Below are positions 7,532-16,754 of a DNA stretch of 64,000 bases, piece by piece. A program made the position numbers and the translations under genes. Source of the stretch: Hyphomicrobiales bacterium (GTDB taxonomy: Bacteria; Pseudomonadota; Alphaproteobacteria; Rhizobiales; Beijerinckiaceae). The stretch spans positions 18,116 to 82,115 of the forward strand of contig JAQGJH010000088.1 in NCBI GenBank assembly GCA_028290705.1, given 5' to 3'. The notes below the pieces were generated by a model. That model saw only the letters and a list, made by a program, of their open reading frames with translations. It did not search any database and had not been told where the DNA came from. Numbering within the stretch: the first letter of the stretch is position 1; the number at the start of each line of letters is the position of its first letter.

Positions 7532-8482
7532 ATGGCACCCGGCAATTCTTTCAGTGGTCAATTCGGCCGCGACGAACCGGAACTGCGCAGTGCGCACGTG
7601 ATCGTCGTCGGCAACGAAAAGGGCGGCACGGGCAAGTCCACCGTATCGATCCATCTTACCGTGGCTCTGCTGAAGGCGGGATACAGAGTCGCGTCGATCG
7701 ACCTCGACACGCGACAGAAAACCCTGACGCGCTTTCTTGAAAATCGCCATTCCTTCGCCGACGGCGCGCAATGGCCGGTCGAAATGCCTTTCCATCACGC
7801 GCTCGAACGCGGCGCTTCGGCGAGCATCCAGGACAACGAAACGCACGAATTCGCCGCTTTCGCGGAAGCGATCTCGCAGGTCGAACATGCCTATGAATTC
7901 GTCGTCATCGACACGCCGGCGAGCGATTCCTATCTCATGCGTCTCGCCCATTCGCTGGCCGACACACTGGTCTCGCCGGTGAACGAATCCTACATCGACG
8001 TTGACGTGTTCTCGCGCGTCCATCACGACCGCAGCCAGCGTGGCGCCATCGCGCACTATGCGGATCTCGTCCTCGAAGCCCGCCGACGAAGACGTCTCGT
8101 CGATGGCGGGATCATCGACTGGGTGTTGCTGCGCAACCGGTTGGCGTCGCTCAAGTCGAACAATGCGAAACAGATCGAACGATCGATTTCGCGTCTCGCC
8201 TCGGAATTGCAGTTCAGGCCCGCGGAAGGCCTGCACGACCGGGTGATCTTCCGCGAATTGTTCCCGATCGGCCTGACCGCGTTGGACCCGATCGAGGAAG
8301 GTCTGAAGAACCAGACGCTTTCCACCTCGCAAAAGTCGGCCCGGCGGGAAATCGCCGAACTCGTCACATCGCTGCAATTGCCGCTGCGCGGAAGCGACGT
8401 TCCCCACCTTCAGGCCCGCCATCTCTGGTTCGAGCGCGTCTCGAACTATTATCGCGACATTGCCTCGCACGACGACGACTGA
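7532..8482 (+). CDS. mipZ: Division plane positioning ATPase MipZ
   Basis: A 316-residue ParA/MinD-type ATPase. The deviant Walker A KGGTGKST is at residues 30-37, followed by the switch segment IDLDTRQKTLTRFLENR, which is diagnostic for MipZ as opposed to ParA. VVIDTPA is the Walker B region. In Caulobacter MipZ forms a bipolar gradient from the ParB complex and blocks FtsZ assembly away from midcell. The 95-base upstream region contains no clear promoter I can name. It converges on the Bug-type gene 8 bases later. Confidence 0.92.
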   Translation: MAPGNSFSGQFGRDEPELRSAHVIVVGNEKGGTGKSTVSIHLTVALLKAGYRVASIDLDTRQKTLTRFLENRHSFADGAQWPVEMPFHHALERGASASIQDNETHEFAAFAEAISQVEHAYEFVVIDTPASDSYLMRLAHSLADTLVSPVNESYIDVDVFSRVHHDRSQRGAIAHYADLVLEARRRRRLVDGGIIDWVLLRNRLASLKSNNAKQIERSISRLASELQFRPAEGLHDRVIFRELFPIGLTALDPIEEGLKNQTLSTSQKSARREIAELVTSLQLPLRGSDVPHLQARHLWFERVSNYYRDIASHDDD

Positions 8483-8490
8483 TCCGCAGA

Positions 8491-9612
8491 TCAGCGCGGC
8501 GCGGTTTTCACATATGCCTCCAGGAATTCCCGCGTCCCCGGCGAAATCGACAATTGCTTTCGCACCCGGCCGTTGACCTCGGGCCCGACGATGAACTCGG
8601 GGACGTAACCCAGCAGCCGTTCGCCCTCCTCGGCATATTCCTTGTCGTTGTTCAATCGTTCGATCGCAGCCGACAGGGCCTGTACGGCTTCGGGCGGAGC
8701 TCCGGGCGGCAGGACGATCAGCCGCTGCATCGCGCCATTGACCGCGATGATGGCGCGATAAACGTCCCACAATTCTCCGGCGGGAGGCCGGCCCTTGATC
8801 CTCTCGTAGAGCTGCGGGAACGACAGCATGTCGACACCTTCCATCTGCTTGGGCGTGCGGAAGGTCTCGCCGTCATAGCTCGGGTCGTAGAAAATCGGGA
8901 TGACTTCGCCGGATTTGACCAGCGTCGGTTCGATCAGACCACGATAGCTCGGCGGCGACTCCGCGTAGAAGTTGATCTCGTTCTGCTGCAGCGCCAGCCG
9001 CGCCGCCTGGCTGCCGCGGTAACCGGTCACGTATTTGAATTTCACGCCCAGCATGTCGAGCGTCAGCCGCAGCAGCAGGTCCTTGGCGTTGTCAGCCCCG
9101 AGCCCGCCCGAAATCAGGCCCTCGGCCTTGGCGATGTCCGTCGCATCGCGCAAGCCAGGCTTGATGTCCGCGCGGGCGAAATAGACGGTCGTACCGGGCT
9201 GATAGGCGAGAAACTCGAAAGACTTGAAATCCACGCGCCGCGGCGAGCGATCGTTGATGTAGCGCCAGGTCGCGCCGCTCAGATAACCGATCATGGTGCC
9301 GTCTTTCGGCGCGATTTCGCCGAGGTAATTGGTGCCCACGAGCCCGCCCGCCCCATCCATGTTCTGAACCAGAATGGCAGGCTGGCCGTCGATGTGGCGC
9401 GCGAGATAGCGGGCGAACAGCCGTCCTTCAATGTCGGTGGGGCCACCGGCCGCATAATTGATCAGGACGGAGAGTCGCTTGCCCTTGTAGAAGCCCTCCT
9501 CGGCGGCGGCCGATGGCTGCGGAGCGGCCATGGCGACCACGGCGACCGCGATGCCGATGCGAAGCACGGCGTGAATGCCTGCACGAAGCGCGGCGCGAAC
9601 GGCGCTGGCCAT
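8491..9612 (-). CDS. Bug/TctC-family periplasmic solute-binding protein
   Basis: A 373-residue secreted protein with a signal peptide (about residues 1-36, basic N-terminus, hydrophobic core, cleavage near PSAAAEE). The mature start GFYKGKRLSVLINYAAGGPTDIEGRLFARYLARHI is the typical tripartite tricarboxylate transporter receptor pattern. Such proteins bind organic acids, but no TctA/TctB membrane genes are next to it, so it is an orphan receptor. The start ATG at 9612 has GGGGAGGA just upstream; an in-frame TTG five codons earlier overlaps that ribosome site and is rejected. The divergent neighbour is a VOC-family gene. Confidence 0.85.
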   Translation of the reverse strand: MASAVRAALRAGIHAVLRIGIAVAVVAMAAPQPSAAAEEGFYKGKRLSVLINYAAGGPTDIEGRLFARYLARHIDGQPAILVQNMDGAGGLVGTNYLGEIAPKDGTMIGYLSGATWRYINDRSPRRVDFKSFEFLAYQPGTTVYFARADIKPGLRDATDIAKAEGLISGGLGADNAKDLLLRLTLDMLGVKFKYVTGYRGSQAARLALQQNEINFYAESPPSYRGLIEPTLVKSGEVIPIFYDPSYDGETFRTPKQMEGVDMLSFPQLYERIKGRPPAGELWDVYRAIIAVNGAMQRLIVLPPGAPPEAVQALSAAIERLNNDKEYAEEGERLLGYVPEFIVGPEVNGRVRKQLSISPGTREFLEAYVKTAPR

Positions 9613-9696
9613 GGCTTTCCTCCCCAAAATTCTTTTATTCTGAGGTCAGACTAACTCATCGCCGCTCTCGCACAAGCGGAGGGGAAGCTGGAACCC

Positions 9697-10065
9697 ATGG
9701 CAACGATCCTCGACCAGAGACCTTTCCTCCCGGCGCGAGATTACGCGCGCTCGCTCGATTTCTACGCGCGCATGGGATGGAAAACCCTCTATCGGGATGA
9801 TGGGATCTCGCTTCTCGAAATGGGAGCGGCGCGTCTTTTCGTTCAGAACTTTTACGAAAAGCCGTTCGCCGAGAACCTGATGATTCACCTCGTGGTGGAT
9901 GATGCACAAGCCTGGCATGACATCGCGACGCGCGTGAAACAGGAGGGCGGCTTCGACGAGGTTCGCGTCCATGCGCCCAAGCGCGAGGATTACGGCGCGC
10001 TCGTCACCCATGTCATCGACCCGGCGGGCGTGCTGCTGCACTTCGCCCAGATGGATGCCAGATGA
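9697..10065 (+). CDS. VOC (glyoxalase/bleomycin-resistance) family protein
   Basis: A 122-residue protein with the paired beta-alpha-beta-beta-beta units of the vicinal oxygen chelate fold: RPFLPARDYARSLDFYARMGWKTLY, then LLEMGAARLFVQNF and MIHLVVDDAQAWHDIA, ending DPAGVLLHFAQM. It resembles bleomycin-resistance-type binding proteins more than glyoxalase I. Substrate and metal are not evident. AGCGGAGGGG lies some 20 bases upstream, with no close ribosome site; the start is the only ATG that gives a full domain. It is followed 13 bases later by a tRNA gene on the other strand. Confidence 0.8.
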   Translation: MATILDQRPFLPARDYARSLDFYARMGWKTLYRDDGISLLEMGAARLFVQNFYEKPFAENLMIHLVVDDAQAWHDIATRVKQEGGFDEVRVHAPKREDYGALVTHVIDPAGVLLHFAQMDAR

Positions 10066-10078
10066 AGCCGCTGCAGAA

Positions 10079-10163
10079 TGGTGGCCCCTGCGGGGGTCGA
10101 ACCCGCAAGCCGTGAGGCGGTCGATTTTAAGTCGACTGCGTTTACCAGTTTCGCCAAGGGGCC
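10079..10163 (-). tRNA. tRNA-Leu (anticodon UAA)
   Basis: On the minus strand a complete 85-nt leucine tRNA can be folded. The acceptor stem GGCCCCT pairs with AGGGGCC, followed by discriminator A and an encoded CCA. The anticodon stem GTCGA/TCGAC holds CTTAAAA with anticodon TAA. The extra arm is long, as in class II tRNAs, and the T arm is GCGGG-TTCGACC-CCCGC. Confidence 0.95.
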
Positions 10164-10339
10164 GGCGCGTTCGAGCTTCACGTCCTACCCAAACCGCGGC
10201 TGGCTGCCTAGGCGGTTTCGCAAGGTCCCGCATCGCAGGGCCGTTGACCAAGTCGAGCCCCGGACGACCTCCGGGCTTTACGCCCGGCAAATTGCGCGCG
10301 ATCCTGTGCTTTCATTGATGAATCTGGAGGTAAGACGGC

Positions 10340-11251
10340 ATGCTGAAGGCAATGCGGATCAGTCTCGCGGCCGCGATCGTCGCCTGTCTGGCGACTCCTG
10401 CCGCCGCCAAGGGACCGATTCGCAAGTTGAAGGTTGGCAACTGGACCGGCGGCTCCTTCACCAACGACACGACCGGCCGCTTCACCCATTGCGGCGCTTG
10501 GGCTTCCTACGTCAGCGGCATCACGTTCTTCGTCGTCGTCGACCACCAGATGCAGTGGAAGCTCGGATTCAGCCACAAAGCCTGGCGGATGACGCCGGGC
10601 CAGAGCATTCCCATTGCCCTGACGTTCGACGGCCGCGGCCCCGTCCAGGTGACCGGAACGGCTCAATCCTCGACCTTCGCGGTCGTGCCCATGCCGGTCA
10701 ATTCGGCGCTCATCCGCGCCTTCCGGGCGGCCAGTGGCATGCAGGCATACGCGGAGGGCAACCGCTACACGTTCAAGCTGGACGACACGTCGCGGCTGCT
10801 GCCCGCTCTGGTCGACTGCGTTCGCCAGGAAGGCGACCAGCCGGGAGTCGCGGCTGCCCCGCCGGCGCCGGCGCCCGCCGCACCGCCGCTGAGCCCCGAG
10901 GTGCAGGCGGAGCGAAACCGGTTGATCAACGAGGCCGCCGGCGTCCACGTCGCCTGCATGCGCGATCAGATGAAGCAGCTCGTCCCTTATTCCAACGAGA
11001 GCGCTGAGATTCTCGCGCAGGTGGTCGTCACCAAATGCGCCGAAGCCGAAAAGAAGTTCGTGAGTCTCGGGATCGCCATGTTCGGCGCGTCGCGCGAGAC
11101 GGTCGAGAGGCTCGTGACGCAGCGGCTCGACCGTCAGAAGAAAGAGATGATCGCCGACATCGTCACCTTCCGCGCCGAACTTTCGAAAGCCCAGTCGAGC
11201 AAGCCGAAGCCCCCTGCCCCGGCGGCGAAACCAGCTGACATCGGTATCTGA
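10340..11251 (+). CDS. Exported protein of unknown function
   Basis: A 303-residue protein with a clear signal peptide (residues 1-24, cleavage near TPAAAKG). Residues 30-165 form a domain I do not recognise, with single cysteines at about 49 and 158. A proline/alanine linker (about 170-190, APPAPAPAAPP) leads to a mainly helical C-terminal part (residues 195-285) with two more cysteines and charged heptad-like runs, then a Pro/Lys-rich tail. It is probably periplasmic. GGAGG lies 9 bases before the ATG. It converges on tadG and has no operon partner. Confidence 0.75.
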   Translation: MLKAMRISLAAAIVACLATPAAAKGPIRKLKVGNWTGGSFTNDTTGRFTHCGAWASYVSGITFFVVVDHQMQWKLGFSHKAWRMTPGQSIPIALTFDGRGPVQVTGTAQSSTFAVVPMPVNSALIRAFRAASGMQAYAEGNRYTFKLDDTSRLLPALVDCVRQEGDQPGVAAAPPAPAPAAPPLSPEVQAERNRLINEAAGVHVACMRDQMKQLVPYSNESAEILAQVVVTKCAEAEKKFVSLGIAMFGASRETVERLVTQRLDRQKKEMIADIVTFRAELSKAQSSKPKPPAPAAKPADIGI

Positions 11252-11255
11252 TCGA

Positions 11256-12995
11256 TTAGTTGGAAATACGCAGCCGCGTGATTGCCTTGGCGATCTCCTG
11301 GAAGGCCGTGACGATCTGCGTGCCGTCGCCCGCCGTGAAAGCGGAATCCGTCGAGGAGGCGCAAGTCTGCAGAACGCCCAGACCCGTGGCGTCGATCGGA
11401 TCGGTGGGCGTCGAGAAGCCCACCGTGAAGAGCTGGATCCCCGCCGCCTTGATGTTGGTGCAAGCCTCCAGCGTCTTGGCGTCCATCAAGGTGCGCGAAT
11501 TGCTCGACGTCGTATTGGACCCGAGACGCTTGTTCTTCATGTAACCGAACGCGTTGAAGATGCCGCCGTTGACGTTGGCGGAGCTGGCCGCCCAATTGTT
11601 CTTGCCGTCGCTCATCAGCACCATGACCTTGATGACGTTGCGCCCGTCGTTCGTCTTGGCCCCGTATCCGCGCGCGTCCTGGTAACCCACGGAAGAATTG
11701 CCGTGCACGTTGAAGGGTCCGTTCGGCGACAGAGTCCGCCAGCCCCACATCAATCCGGCCATGGCGTTCGTGTCGCCGTGCGCCACCAGATTGTTCTGGA
11801 TCGTGGCGTTCACGACGGTCATGTCCGTGCTGAGCTGCTGCAGCGACTTGGTGGTGCACAGCAGGTTCGGCCCCGACATGAAACCGCTTCCCAGCGCCGT
11901 CACGGCCGTGGAGACCATAGCCTGGTTCTTGTATTTGCAGACCTTCGTCTGGCCGTCGCCCGTGCCGATGCTGCCAATGTTGAGCGAATGGCCCGGCGTG
12001 TCCGCCTTGTTGTAGGCGTCGTTGTTCTGGCACGTGCCGCCGGTGTCGGTCAGGTATTTGTTGATCGAACCATTGGCTGTGTCGTTCTCGTCCGGGTACA
12101 GCATGGGCACGAACAACGTGTCGGGTACGGACGAACTCGCGACGGTGTCGGTGGTCATGTAGGGCGCGGGACGCTCCTCGACGCATCCGCCCCAGGTCGT
12201 GGAGATGCCGGTGAACAGGTCGAACTTCGACGCCGGCAGCCACGGCGCCGTCGAGGGAAGCTGGAAGTTCTGCCAGTGGATCGACGACTTGCCGAGTTTG
12301 TCCATGAAACTCGCATTGGCGTTGCCCGATCCGATGTTGACCGCGGCGCCGAACGGCACGATCGAGAAAGCTGCCTGCGGCTGCGGAATGCCCGCCGGGT
12401 TCATGGCCGTCACCATGGCCTTGGCTGCGTCCTGAAGCGCTTGCAGCTTGGTCTTCCCTCCGGCCGAATTGTTCATCGAGCCGGAATTGTCCAGCACCAG
12501 CGTGATCTCGTAGAAATTGTTCTGCGTCTGCGCGCAGGCGGTCGCGGCGACCGGCGTCACCGGCATGTTCACCAGCTTCATGACCGAGTTCTGACTGTTG
12601 TCGCGTGCCGTGACGCAGACGCTCCGAAAGTCGGAAGACACGCTCGGCGCCCCGTATAGCTTGGCGGTCGTGTCGCGTCCCATGTTTGCCTGAAACTGGG
12701 CATCCGCGTAGGTCGCCAACTGGGTGCTGTTCATGTAGCGGGCTTGCTGCGTCACAGCCAACACGGTCGCGTCCAGCGCATTCTGGATCTCGACTTTGCG
12801 CTTGGTGGCCTGGGCGTAATCGAGCGCCGATCCGGCCAGGACCATCATTGGGAGAAACGCGATCCCGAACATGAGCGCGACGTTTCCGCTTTCGGAGAGG
12901 CGGAAGCTTTGCGCCTTTCGGCCGCGCCGACAGGCCGCAGCTCGCGGCGCATCATCTCCGCAGGCATTCGCCAACTTCATGTTCTGATTGATCAT
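11256..12995 (-). CDS. TadG-like pilus assembly protein with vWA domain
   Basis: A 579-residue protein. After a 30-residue cytoplasmic leader, residues 31-60 give the TadE/TadG signature (SGNVALMFGIAFLPMMVLAGSALDYA), a single membrane segment. A large periplasmic part holds a von Willebrand A domain starting at the MIDAS motif DNSGSM (169-174) and a later MVLMSDGKNNW. TadG belongs to Flp/Tad pilus systems, but no other tad gene is in the window, so this is an orphan locus. The ATG at 12995 is used; an ATG five codons later is also possible. Confidence 0.85.
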   Translation of the reverse strand: MINQNMKLANACGDDAPRAAACRRGRKAQSFRLSESGNVALMFGIAFLPMMVLAGSALDYAQATKRKVEIQNALDATVLAVTQQARYMNSTQLATYADAQFQANMGRDTTAKLYGAPSVSSDFRSVCVTARDNSQNSVMKLVNMPVTPVAATACAQTQNNFYEITLVLDNSGSMNNSAGGKTKLQALQDAAKAMVTAMNPAGIPQPQAAFSIVPFGAAVNIGSGNANASFMDKLGKSSIHWQNFQLPSTAPWLPASKFDLFTGISTTWGGCVEERPAPYMTTDTVASSSVPDTLFVPMLYPDENDTANGSINKYLTDTGGTCQNNDAYNKADTPGHSLNIGSIGTGDGQTKVCKYKNQAMVSTAVTALGSGFMSGPNLLCTTKSLQQLSTDMTVVNATIQNNLVAHGDTNAMAGLMWGWRTLSPNGPFNVHGNSSVGYQDARGYGAKTNDGRNVIKVMVLMSDGKNNWAASSANVNGGIFNAFGYMKNKRLGSNTTSSNSRTLMDAKTLEACTNIKAAGIQLFTVGFSTPTDPIDATGLGVLQTCASSTDSAFTAGDGTQIVTAFQEIAKAITRLRISN

Positions 12996-13142
12996 TTTGA
13001 CTAAAGCTCTGCCACAAACTACGGCAAAGCTTTAGAGGCCAGCCCTTAACGACCCATGAAGCAGACCTTGGACTCGGCAGTTCCTAGGACAACTGCAAAG
13101 TCTTGGCTAACATTGTGTTTTCCAATTGTTTTGCTGATCGTC

Positions 13143-13358
13143 TCAACTCTCGGGGGTCGCCTTGCTCCAGACCACTTCGCTGCGGTCGTTGAGCAGGACG
13201 GCGAAATTCGACCGCTCCCAGGTCGGCGCTCGCGTCATGGAATGATGCGCGAGCGCAATCGCGTCGGTCTCGGTCCGAGCCTCGATGCGCTCCTCGTAGA
13301 CGCGCTGAACCACCACTTCGCCAAGCCTGAGAGCCAGCTGAAACTGATAAACGCCCAT
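13143..13358 (-). CDS. Small protein of unknown function
   Basis: A 71-residue protein, MGVYQFQLALRLGEVVVQRV..., with no membrane segment or recognised motif. The coding call rests on a strong AAGGAGG ribosome site 5 bases upstream of the ATG and normal codon use. It stands alone between the tadG-like gene, whose start is 147 bases away and divides the region, and the DUF4112 gene on the opposite strand. Confidence 0.65.
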   Translation of the reverse strand: MGVYQFQLALRLGEVVVQRVYEERIEARTETDAIALAHHSMTRAPTWERSNFAVLLNDRSEVVWSKATPES

Positions 13359-13582
13359 CGCGACCTCCTTCAATCGGCCCACTCGGGAGCTCGATGTTCG
13401 GCGGAGGAAGCCACATGGCCGATGAACTGGCGATGAACCAGGGCGTAACCCTTGTACGCGACGAGCGGCGCACCATTTTCAGGGCATCGGGGTCCGGGCC
13501 CCTCTGGCGGCGCTTCCGAGCCCGCGATGTCGGACTCTTCCACCTGACGGACGCAGCCGCGTCCTGCACTTGGGAGGTTTTC

Positions 13583-14035
13583 TTGCCCACAGCCGCCGCC
13601 GATCGCATGAACTTCGCCCAGCGCACGCCGCGCTACGACCAACAGAGCGCGAGCCTCGACGCCAGCCGCAAGCGCCTGGACGCGTTGGCGCGGCTGCTCG
13701 ACAGCGCCGTCGCCATTCCGGGCACCAACATCCGGTTCGGTGCGGACGCCCTGCTGAACGTCATTCCGGGCTTCGGTCTCGTCACCGCTAAAGCGCTGTC
13801 AGCCTATCTGATCTGGGAAGCGCGCCGGCTCGGCGTCCCCTCGTCGACGCTCGCGCGCATGCTGGGCCATCTCGGCGTGGACTTCGTGATCAGCGCCGTG
13901 CCGGTCGTCGGCTGGGTCGGCGATGCCTTCTACCGGGCCAACCTGAAGAACATGGCGCTGCTGCGCGAACATCTGGATCGCCGCGCGGGAGAACCCGAGA
14001 TCCTGGCGCCCCTCGACACGCGTGGCGGAGCCTGA
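13583..14035 (+). CDS. DUF4112 domain protein
   Basis: A protein of about 150 residues. The DUF4112 core is clear: LDALARLLDSAVAIPGTNIRFGADALLNVIPGFGLVTAKALSAYLIW, and later DFVISAVPVVGWVGDAFYRANLKN. It has two hydrophobic stretches and is likely membrane-associated; function is unknown. I chose TTG at 13583 because GGGAGG lies 5 bases before it; the next ATG (13607) has no ribosome site and would remove eight residues. A two-helix membrane protein gene begins 3 bases after the stop. Confidence 0.8.
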   Translation: MPTAAADRMNFAQRTPRYDQQSASLDASRKRLDALARLLDSAVAIPGTNIRFGADALLNVIPGFGLVTAKALSAYLIWEARRLGVPSSTLARMLGHLGVDFVISAVPVVGWVGDAFYRANLKNMALLREHLDRRAGEPEILAPLDTRGGA

Positions 14036-14038
14036 GCC

Positions 14039-14356
14039 ATGCGCAAGCTCATCTGGGGTGGAACCTGGTTCATGCTGGCGCTGTGGTCGCTCCTGGCCTG
14101 GGCCAGCCACAGCCTCGTCGAATGGGCCGGACAGGTCGCGGCCCGCAACTCGGACATGGTGACGATGCACCCCGAGACGGTCGAATGGCTGTCCTGGCTC
14201 GCCAATGTCGCGGGCGTCGCCGGCGGCACGATCGTGATCGTCATCTGGGCAATCGGATGCGCCCTGGCGCTCGGGCTGGCCACCGTCCTCTCGTGGATCG
14301 TCGGACGCGGGGAGCCCAGCCGCCTGCCGACCCGCCAGACGCTCAGCCGGCCCTGA
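14039..14356 (+). CDS. Small membrane protein with two predicted helices
   Basis: A 105-residue protein with membrane segments at about residues 6-26 and 57-88, separated by a polar loop containing HPETVEWLSWL. No family recognised. It follows the DUF4112 gene by 3 bases, so the two are likely co-translated and may act together in the membrane. Its 3' end overlaps the convergent haemoglobin gene by 14 bases. Confidence 0.7.
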   Translation: MRKLIWGGTWFMLALWSLLAWASHSLVEWAGQVAARNSDMVTMHPETVEWLSWLANVAGVAGGTIVIVIWAIGCALALGLATVLSWIVGRGEPSRLPTRQTLSRP

Positions 14357-14795
14357 TCGGCGCCTTCAGCGGCGGCAGGACGCCCCGGTGGAAATCGAGC
14401 GACAATTGCAGCGACTGGGCGATGCGATGCGCCCGGTCTATGAAGAGTTCGGCGGCCGCGGGAGGGCACAACTCGCGCGCCGTGGTTTCGAAGATCTTCA
14501 ACCAATGGGTGAAGTGTTCGCGGTCAAGCCCCGGAATCTTCACGTGCGCTGGCACGGGCCGGCCATCGTAGCGTTTTGTCATCAGCACGACCGACGACCA
14601 GAAATCCACCATTTTGGCGAGATGCGGTTCCCAGTCCGAAATCTGGCTTGAAAAGATCGGCCCCAGCACCGCATCGGCCCGGATCCGCTCATAGAATCCA
14701 TGCACGAGCCGAACGATCATGGCCTCGTCGACGCCCGCCAGAACACCGGGGGCTGGAGGGCGCTCGACGATGCGGGGCGGTGGTCGGTCGATCAT
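14343..14795 (-). CDS. Group III truncated haemoglobin
   Basis: A 150-residue haem protein. The helix B region LVHGFYERIRADAVLGPIF, the central KMVDFWSSVVLMTKRYDGRP and the haem-binding HFTHWLKIFE (proximal histidine at about residue 94) identify the group III trHb family. These bind O2 or NO and may protect against nitrosative stress; the role here is not shown. ATG 14795 with AGGAG 7 bases upstream is preferred to the longer frame. A proline-rich N-terminal leader (residues 4-17) precedes the globin fold. Confidence 0.88.
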   Translation of the reverse strand: MIDRPPPRIVERPPAPGVLAGVDEAMIVRLVHGFYERIRADAVLGPIFSSQISDWEPHLAKMVDFWSSVVLMTKRYDGRPVPAHVKIPGLDREHFTHWLKIFETTARELCPPAAAELFIDRAHRIAQSLQLSLDFHRGVLPPLKAPIRAG

Positions 14796-14885
14796 GGCGT
14801 GCTCCTCGCACGTATCTAGCGCCCGGCTCATCCCCGTGAACAGGGAGCGCGTGGTCGCATCCCGGTCGCAACGGCTCGATGCGCG

Positions 14886-15389
14886 CTAGCCCTGCTCGCT
14901 TTTGGCGATCGGCGGCTGGAAGGCCAGCCCCATGTCCCATGGAAAGTAGATCCAGGTGTCCTGCGACACCTCGGTGACGAACGTGTCGACCAGAGGCCGG
15001 CCCAGCGGCTTGGCATAGACCGTGGCGAAATGCGCATGCGGCAGCATCTCGCGCACGACACGGGCCGTGGAGCCGGTGTCCACCAGGTCGTCGATCACCA
15101 GCACACCCTTGCCGTCGCCGAGCTTCACCACCTCGGGCGAGATCGTCTTGAGCACCTGCAGGCCGCCCTGGGTGCGGTACTCGTGGTAGCTGGCGATGCA
15201 GACGGTCTCGATGATCCGGGTGCCCAGTTCGCGCGCCACGATCGCGGCGGGCACGAGACCTCCCCGGGTGATGCACACGATCGCCTCGAACGGCCCGGCT
15301 CCCGCCAGCCGCCACGCCAGGGCGCGCGCATCGCGGTGGAACTGGTCCCAGGAGACGGGAAATGCTTTCTGGGCGTGCGGATCGGACAT
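14886..15389 (-). CDS. gpt: Xanthine phosphoribosyltransferase
   Basis: A 167-residue purine salvage enzyme that joins PRPP to xanthine or guanine. The PRPP loop [12 protein letters not shown] (residues 98-109) and the family segments [20 protein letters not shown] and [12 protein letters not shown] are all present, and length is typical of XGPRT. The frame is open well upstream of the chosen ATG, but homology begins at [10 protein letters not shown]. The CinA-like gene lies upstream on the same strand, 100 bases away. Confidence 0.92.
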   Translation of the reverse strand: MSDPHAQKAFPVSWDQFHRDARALAWRLAGAGPFEAIVCITRGGLVPAAIVARELGTRIIETVCIASYHEYRTQGGLQVLKTISPEVVKLGDGKGVLVIDDLVDTGSTARVVREMLPHAHFATVYAKPLGRPLVDTFVTEVSQDTWIYFPWDMGLAFQPPIAKSEQG

Positions 15390-15489
15390 GGCGCTCTCGG
15401 GGGCTGGGAGGCAGTCGCCTCGCTTAGCAAGCCCGACGCGCCCGCGCGAGCGGAATCGCAGCTGTCTGTGGACGAAGCGTGCCCGGGCC

Positions 15490-16266
15490 CTAGCCGACGT
15501 TGCGGGCAGCGCGAAGCGGAACAAGCATGGCCTCGATCTTCCGCACGCCGATCGCCACCTCTTCCGGATCGCGTCCGCGCACCACGATCTGGTTCTTGAA
15601 CTTGCCGTCCACATAAGACGGATAGGAACCGATCGACAGGCCGGGATGCGCCTGCGCCACCTCGGAAAGGCCAGCCGCATAAGCGCCTTCCGGAACCTCC
15701 GCCTCGATCGACTCCATCGTCAGCCGGACGCCCGTCTGCAGCGTCGGGGCGACGTGATCGAGCATGGACTGCATGATCATCGGCACGCCCGCCATGACGA
15801 TGACGTTGCCGATCCGGAAGCCCGGGACACGGCTGACCGAATTGAGCACCAGATCGCCGCCGGTCGGCACCCGCGCCATCCGACGGCGGGCGGCGTTGAG
15901 ATCTTCCGGCTTCATGCGCTCCAGCATGGCCGCGATGATGCGCTCATCCTCGTAGAGCTCGACTCCAAAGGCCTTGGCGACGGCATCCGCCGTGATGTCG
16001 TCGTGCGTCGGACCGATACCGCCGGTCGTGAACACATAAGTGTAACGCACCCGCATGGCGTTCAGCGCGGAGACGATCTCGTCCTCGACGTCCGGCACGA
16101 TACGCACCTCGCGCAGGTCGATGCCGATGTTGGTCAGATAATCGGCGATGTAGCCGATATTCTTGTCCTTGGTCCGTCCGGACAGGATCTCGTCTCCGAT
16201 CACCAGAATGGCGGCCGTGATCTCCGTCTCTGTGCCTGCGAACGTCTCTGGCGTCGTATCGGTCAT
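15490..16266 (-). CDS. CinA-like molybdopterin-binding domain protein
   Basis: A 258-residue protein whose N-terminal two-thirds is a MoCF/MogA-type domain: [46 protein letters not shown] and [16 protein letters not shown]. It equals the N-terminal half of CinA and lacks the C-terminal nicotinamide-nucleotide amidase domain. The stand-alone form is common in alphaproteobacteria. The function is probably nucleotide-pyrophosphate hydrolysis or cofactor-related; not proven. The ATG at 16266 has GGGAG upstream. Confidence 0.85.
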   Translation of the reverse strand: MTDTTPETFAGTETEITAAILVIGDEILSGRTKDKNIGYIADYLTNIGIDLREVRIVPDVEDEIVSALNAMRVRYTYVFTTGGIGPTHDDITADAVAKAFGVELYEDERIIAAMLERMKPEDLNAARRRMARVPTGGDLVLNSVSRVPGFRIGNVIVMAGVPMIMQSMLDHVAPTLQTGVRLTMESIEAEVPEGAYAAGLSEVAQAHPGLSIGSYPSYVDGKFKNQIVVRGRDPEEVAIGVRKIEAMLVPLRAARNVG

Positions 16267-16335
16267 GAAAGAAACTCCCGGCTCCGGTTTAGGAACAGGG
16301 AGACGGCGCACGCAAGCAAAAAGCGCGAACGCTGC

Positions 16336-16659
16336 TCATCCGTGCGCGCTGATGTGAACGACCTCGTAGATCGCCGGCTCGGCCGAACGGGTCAATTCGC
16401 CGATCCGCGGCCACTTGTCCCGGAATTCGGGCATGCGATGGGCAGCCGAAAGCTGCTCGGCGTTGGCCCATTGGACGTAATTGACGATTTTGGCCCCATC
16501 CTTGGACCTGTGAAGGCTGACCGAGACGAAGCCCGGCTGTTTCGCCATGAAGGCCGCGCGTTCGCGCATCAGCGACAGAACCTCGTCGCAATCCTTCGGA
16601 TCGAGGTCCATCGTGGTGATCTGGGTGCAATAAGCGGACGTTTCGCTGATCTGCGGCAT
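16336..16659 (-). CDS. Antibiotic biosynthesis monooxygenase (ABM) domain protein
   Basis: A 107-residue protein of the dimeric alpha/beta-barrel ABM type: a ferredoxin-like unit with FMAKQPGFVSVSLHRSKDGAKIVNYVQWAN and HRMPEFRDKWPRI. Small ABM proteins include quinol monooxygenases and haem-degrading enzymes; nothing here selects one. The ATG at 16659 has GAGGAG 7 bases upstream. It lies 69 bases upstream of the CinA-like gene start and is on the same strand. Confidence 0.8.
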   Translation of the reverse strand: MPQISETSAYCTQITTMDLDPKDCDEVLSLMRERAAFMAKQPGFVSVSLHRSKDGAKIVNYVQWANAEQLSAAHRMPEFRDKWPRIGELTRSAEPAIYEVVHISAHG

Positions 16660-16754
16660 GAGCAATCTCCTCATGGGTCCCGGTCGGGACCGGCTGGCGG
16701 AGACGGGTCAACGCCGCAACGTCCCAAAAGGTCGCGCGGCGACGCGGGGACCGG

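Noticed and set aside
13394..14035. Longer start for the DUF4112 gene
   Set aside because: The added 63 residues have no homology and cross a region with the ribosome site of the shorter TTG start.
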